From Archangium violaceum (GTDB lineage Bacteria; Myxococcota; Myxococcia; Myxococcales; Myxococcaceae): DNA of 64,000 nucleotides. A program made the position numbers and the translations under genes. Below are positions 59,915 through 64,000 of this stretch, piece by piece. The number at the start of each line of letters is the position of its first letter. Positions within the stretch are counted from its first letter, which is position 1. The stretch is taken from positions 1,205,001 through 1,269,000 of the forward strand of contig NZ_CP069396.1 in the NCBI RefSeq assembly GCF_016887565.1. The letters are read 5' to 3'. The notes under the pieces are model-generated. The model did no database searches and had not been told where the DNA came from. It saw only the letters and a list, made by a program, of their open reading frames with translations.

Positions 59915-60841
59915 TCAAACGGTCAGGACGATCTTTCCCGGCGGATGACCGCCTGCATAGAGCGTGTGCGCACGCGCCGCCTCCTCGAGCGGGAACGTCT
60001 GCCCGACGTGGACGCGCAGTTTTCCCTCGGCCACGAGCGTGGCGAGACGCTCGAGGCAGACGGAGTCTGGCTCGACGGCGAACCCGATGTATCGGCGGCC
60101 GGTCGCCTCGGCGCGCGCGACGAGCTCCGCGTTCGTCCGCGAGATCGTCACGAGCGCGCCGCCTGGTCGCAGGATCTCCAGCGTGCGCGCCGTGTAGTCA
60201 CGCCCGACGAGATCGAACGCGACGTCCACATCGCGCACGGCCTCGGTGAAATCGGTCTCCCGATAGTCGATCACCTCGTCGGCCCCCAGGGAGCGCACGA
60301 AATCGTGCTTCGCGCGACTCGCTGTGCCGACGACATACGCCCCGTGCGCCTTCGCAATCTGCACGGCGAGATGCCCCACGCCGCCGCTGGCCGCGTGGAT
60401 CAAGACGCGTTGGCCCGGCTGCACGCCCGCCGCATCGACGAGCCCTTGCCACGCGGTCAGCCCGGCTAGCGGCAGCCCAGCGGCCTGAATGTGGCCGAGA
60501 GCGGCGGGCTTTCGTGCGAGCTGGCGCGCTGGCGCCGCGACGTACTCCGCGTAAGCCCCAGCGGGACGGGGAAAGAACGGCATCCCGAACACTTCGTCGC
60601 CGACGCGAAACCGCGTGACGCCCGGGAAGACCTTCTCGACAATACCCGAGACGTCCCACCCGAGGATGCCGGGCGGCTTCACGAGTGGAAGTGCGCCGGA
60701 GCGCACCATCGTGTCGACCGGATTGGTCCCGGCGGCGCGGACGCGCACGAAGACTTCCGTGAGGAGCGGCTCCGGAGGCGCGAGTTCTTCGAGCGCGAGC
60801 ACCTCCGGTCCACCGTACGAACGCATCACGACAGCGCGCAT
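59915..60841 (-). CDS. NADP-dependent quinone-oxidoreductase-like MDR enzyme
   Basis: 308 residues. GroES-like N-domain (GILGWDVSGIVEKVFPGVTR, FRVGDEVFGMPFFPRPAGAY) and Rossmann motif VLIHAASGGVGHLAVQIAKA. No zinc-ligand cysteines, as in the zeta-crystallin group. It reduces quinones or enones with NADPH. Starts MRAVVMRSYGGPEVLALEEL, typical of this group. Confidence 0.92.
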   Translation of the reverse strand: MRAVVMRSYGGPEVLALEELAPPEPLLTEVFVRVRAAGTNPVDTMVRSGALPLVKPPGILGWDVSGIVEKVFPGVTRFRVGDEVFGMPFFPRPAGAYAEYVAAPARQLARKPAALGHIQAAGLPLAGLTAWQGLVDAAGVQPGQRVLIHAASGGVGHLAVQIAKAHGAYVVGTASRAKHDFVRSLGADEVIDYRETDFTEAVRDVDVAFDLVGRDYTARTLEILRPGGALVTISRTNAELVARAEATGRRYIGFAVEPDSVCLERLATLVAEGKLRVHVGQTFPLEEAARAHTLYAGGHPPGKIVLTV

Positions 60842-60878
60842 GACAAGCTCCTTGTTCGATCGTTCGTCGACCAGCCGT

Positions 60879-61178
60879 TCATCTCTCGGCCTTCGCGAAG
60901 AGAAGCTCCCAGTTGATAAAGGGGCCGAGCGGGATGACCTCGAACTCGATGAGCCCGGTCCTGACGAGGGGGAACTCGGCGAGTACGTTCTTCGCGGCGT
61001 CGGCGCTCTCGCATTCGAGAAAAATGGCGACGCCGGGCCGGTCCTGACGGAAGTAGATGTCGCGGACGATGCCGCTCTTGTACGACTCCCAGGTGTGACG
61101 GACTTCGTTCTCCAGGTGAGGCTGGTACTTCTCGAGCGTGGCTCCGGGCAGTGGGCGGTCGAGGCAAAGAAACTTCAT
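60879..61178 (-). CDS. Muconolactone-isomerase/YCII-type ferredoxin-fold protein
   Basis: 99 residues, ATG at 61178 with GGAGAA upstream. Begins MKFLCLDRPLPGATLEKYQP; FLECESADAAKNVLAEFPLV and FEVIPLGPFINWELLFAKAE form the second half of the fold. Probably a small enzyme or binding protein; the gap to the oxidoreductase gene is 37 bp. Confidence 0.75.
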   Translation of the reverse strand: MKFLCLDRPLPGATLEKYQPHLENEVRHTWESYKSGIVRDIYFRQDRPGVAIFLECESADAAKNVLAEFPLVRTGLIEFEVIPLGPFINWELLFAKAER

Positions 61179-61353
61179 GGTCGTTCTCCAATGGCTGGCC
61201 GATCGAACGGCGTCTGGACACAGCATGCGGAGCGGCGCCGCAGCTGGGCAGACACCGTGCCATTCATGGGCTGTGAAGCCATCCTCATCAATCAAGGCGT
61301 CCGCGGACGACACACGCTCCGACGTCGGGAGCGCTCGCGGCGCGTTCACCCCT
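61179..61353. other. Leader of the preceding pair
   Basis: No complete gene; likely promoter of the muconolactone-isomerase-like gene on the minus strand. Confidence 0.35.
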
Positions 61354-62677
<1,324 letters not shown>

Positions 62678-62681
<4 letters not shown>

Positions 62682-63082
62682 GGCTGTCTCTCCTCGGTAA
62701 GGGTTCGCGTCTCTCGCGGCACGACCTTCACGGTCGCGGCGCGCGCGCGTGCCCCAAGCATCGGGGCAAGATAGGGGCTGCTCTGGTATTTCGTCCGGTA
62801 CGCCTCGTCGACACGGGCGTTGATCGGGCCCTCCACCGGCTCGAAGGCGACCTCCTTCGCCATCCCGGCGGCGGTGATCCGACCCGCCTTCTGCCGCAGC
62901 GCCGCCTGGTACCAGCGCGAGTTCCGCCCGTTGTAGGCGCGCACGTAGAGCGTGTCACCGACCGCGACGGACCAGATCCACGTCGGGGTGCCGTACGTCT
63001 TCCCGTCCTCGCGGAACGGTGAGATGTGGAGGTCATCTGCCTCGGCGATCCTGCGGAGTTCGTCATTCAACCAAGTGCTCAT
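62678..63082 (-). CDS. DUF2255 protein
   Basis: 134 residues, ATG at 63082 with GGAGGA upstream. HISPFREDGKTYGTPTWIWS and LYVRAYNGRNSRWYQAALRQ match DUF2255, a small flavin-binding-split-barrel-like family of unknown function. First gene of the operon DUF2255-CMD-aldo/keto reductase. Confidence 0.85.
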
Positions 63083-63407
63083 GCTTGGGTCCTCCTCGAA
63101 AGTGCATTGACAGCAGGACGGAAGAAGGCGCCTCGTCAGCACGCCGTATAGCCGCCATCGACGGCCAGCGCTGCCGTCGGGTTGACCGCGCGGCCCGGAT
63201 GGCTGTTGGGTCGTCGAACCATGACGACACCCACAGAAGTACGCCCCGGGCCCGCCGAGAACCAGACGCCGGGAAGTAAATGGGCTTTGAAGCCCTGGTT
63301 GAGAATAGGCCGTGGCCTTCTTTGACGGCGCTGAAGCCCGCGAGCGGCTGTCCGAACGGCGCTTCCCTTCCTGGGCGGTACTCCTCCTCGAACGCCCGTT
63401 GAGCTCC
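63083..63407. other. Gap with SDR scrap
   Basis: No complete gene. It contains the SDR fragment at 63136 and the promoter region for the DUF2255 operon. Confidence 0.35.
63136..63195 (-). pseudogene. C-terminal scrap of a short-chain dehydrogenase
   Basis: Minus strand AVNPTAALAVDGGYTAC stop is the closing strand of a classical SDR (normally G-x-x-L-x-V-D-G-G-Y). Only about 18 codons remain. Confidence 0.45.

Positions 63408-64000
<593 letters not shown>

Overview
The window reads as a chromosomal segment of a myxobacterium, most likely of the Cystobacterineae (Archangium/Cystobacter/Myxococcus side). The support is very high GC, coding on both strands with short gaps, FHA-domain sigma-54 activators, a Ser/Thr kinase with the HRDVSPQN loop, a DUF2378 (TIGR02265) gene, large Ig-repeat lipoproteins, a CglB-like von Willebrand lipoprotein and a SitA-type lipoprotein toxin. 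Genus is inference; no rRNA or intact tRNA is present to settle it.

Layout. 1-29.5 kb looks like stable backbone. It holds a bestrophin-like channel (partial), a membrane patatin lipase, a divergent FHA/SUMF1 gene and FHA-sigma54 activator pair, a degenerate GGDEF/EcsC-like operon, panD, a LEA14 lipoprotein and a TAP-like peptidase followed by an ABC exporter. After these come an amidase pair, a DUF2804 protein, a Ser/Thr kinase, an Ig/propeller lipoprotein, a zinc-ribbon membrane protein, an M1 aminopeptidase, a VWA lipoprotein, and a Cys-rich membrane protein followed by an HTH regulator. Its only repeats are six copies of a pyrimidine-rich REP-like palindrome and one 272-bp MITE-like element.

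29.6-64 kb is accessory and mosaic. It contains a collagen-like secreted protein, broken genes and transposase scraps, solo IS21-like ends, a SitA-like toxin with a DUF2019 immunity candidate, and a tmRNA-like 3' end that could be an attachment site. Further on are a GST/LysR pair, a Hint-domain exoprotein, a beta-gamma-crystallin-like protein, a ceramide delta-4-desaturase homologue, a DJ-1/EVE/YafY group and a 1139-residue Ig lipoprotein. An epimerase/AraC pair lies between 41-bp inverted repeats. Two near-identical 254-bp IS91 ends bracket about 3.5 kb. An intact IS66 element (8-bp target duplication) sits inside an IS91 relic, and a cluster of small redox/unknown genes with two aldo/keto reductase paralogues closes the window.

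How genes work together. The clearest functional units are: (i) the sigma-54 activator (4726-6363), a candidate upstream site (4669-4696) and a GG-N10-GC promoter (4566-4584) in front of the FHA/SUMF1 gene; (ii) the toxin-immunity pair, with 1-nt stop/start overlap; (iii) the ABC ATPase/permease pair; (iv) the aldo/keto reductase-CMD-DUF2255 operon, with ATGA overlaps. A 52-bp palindromic repeat beginning GGTGTCA recurs only in the accessory part and ends two reading frames (GNAT and DUF2378) in the same four-residue tail plus stop.
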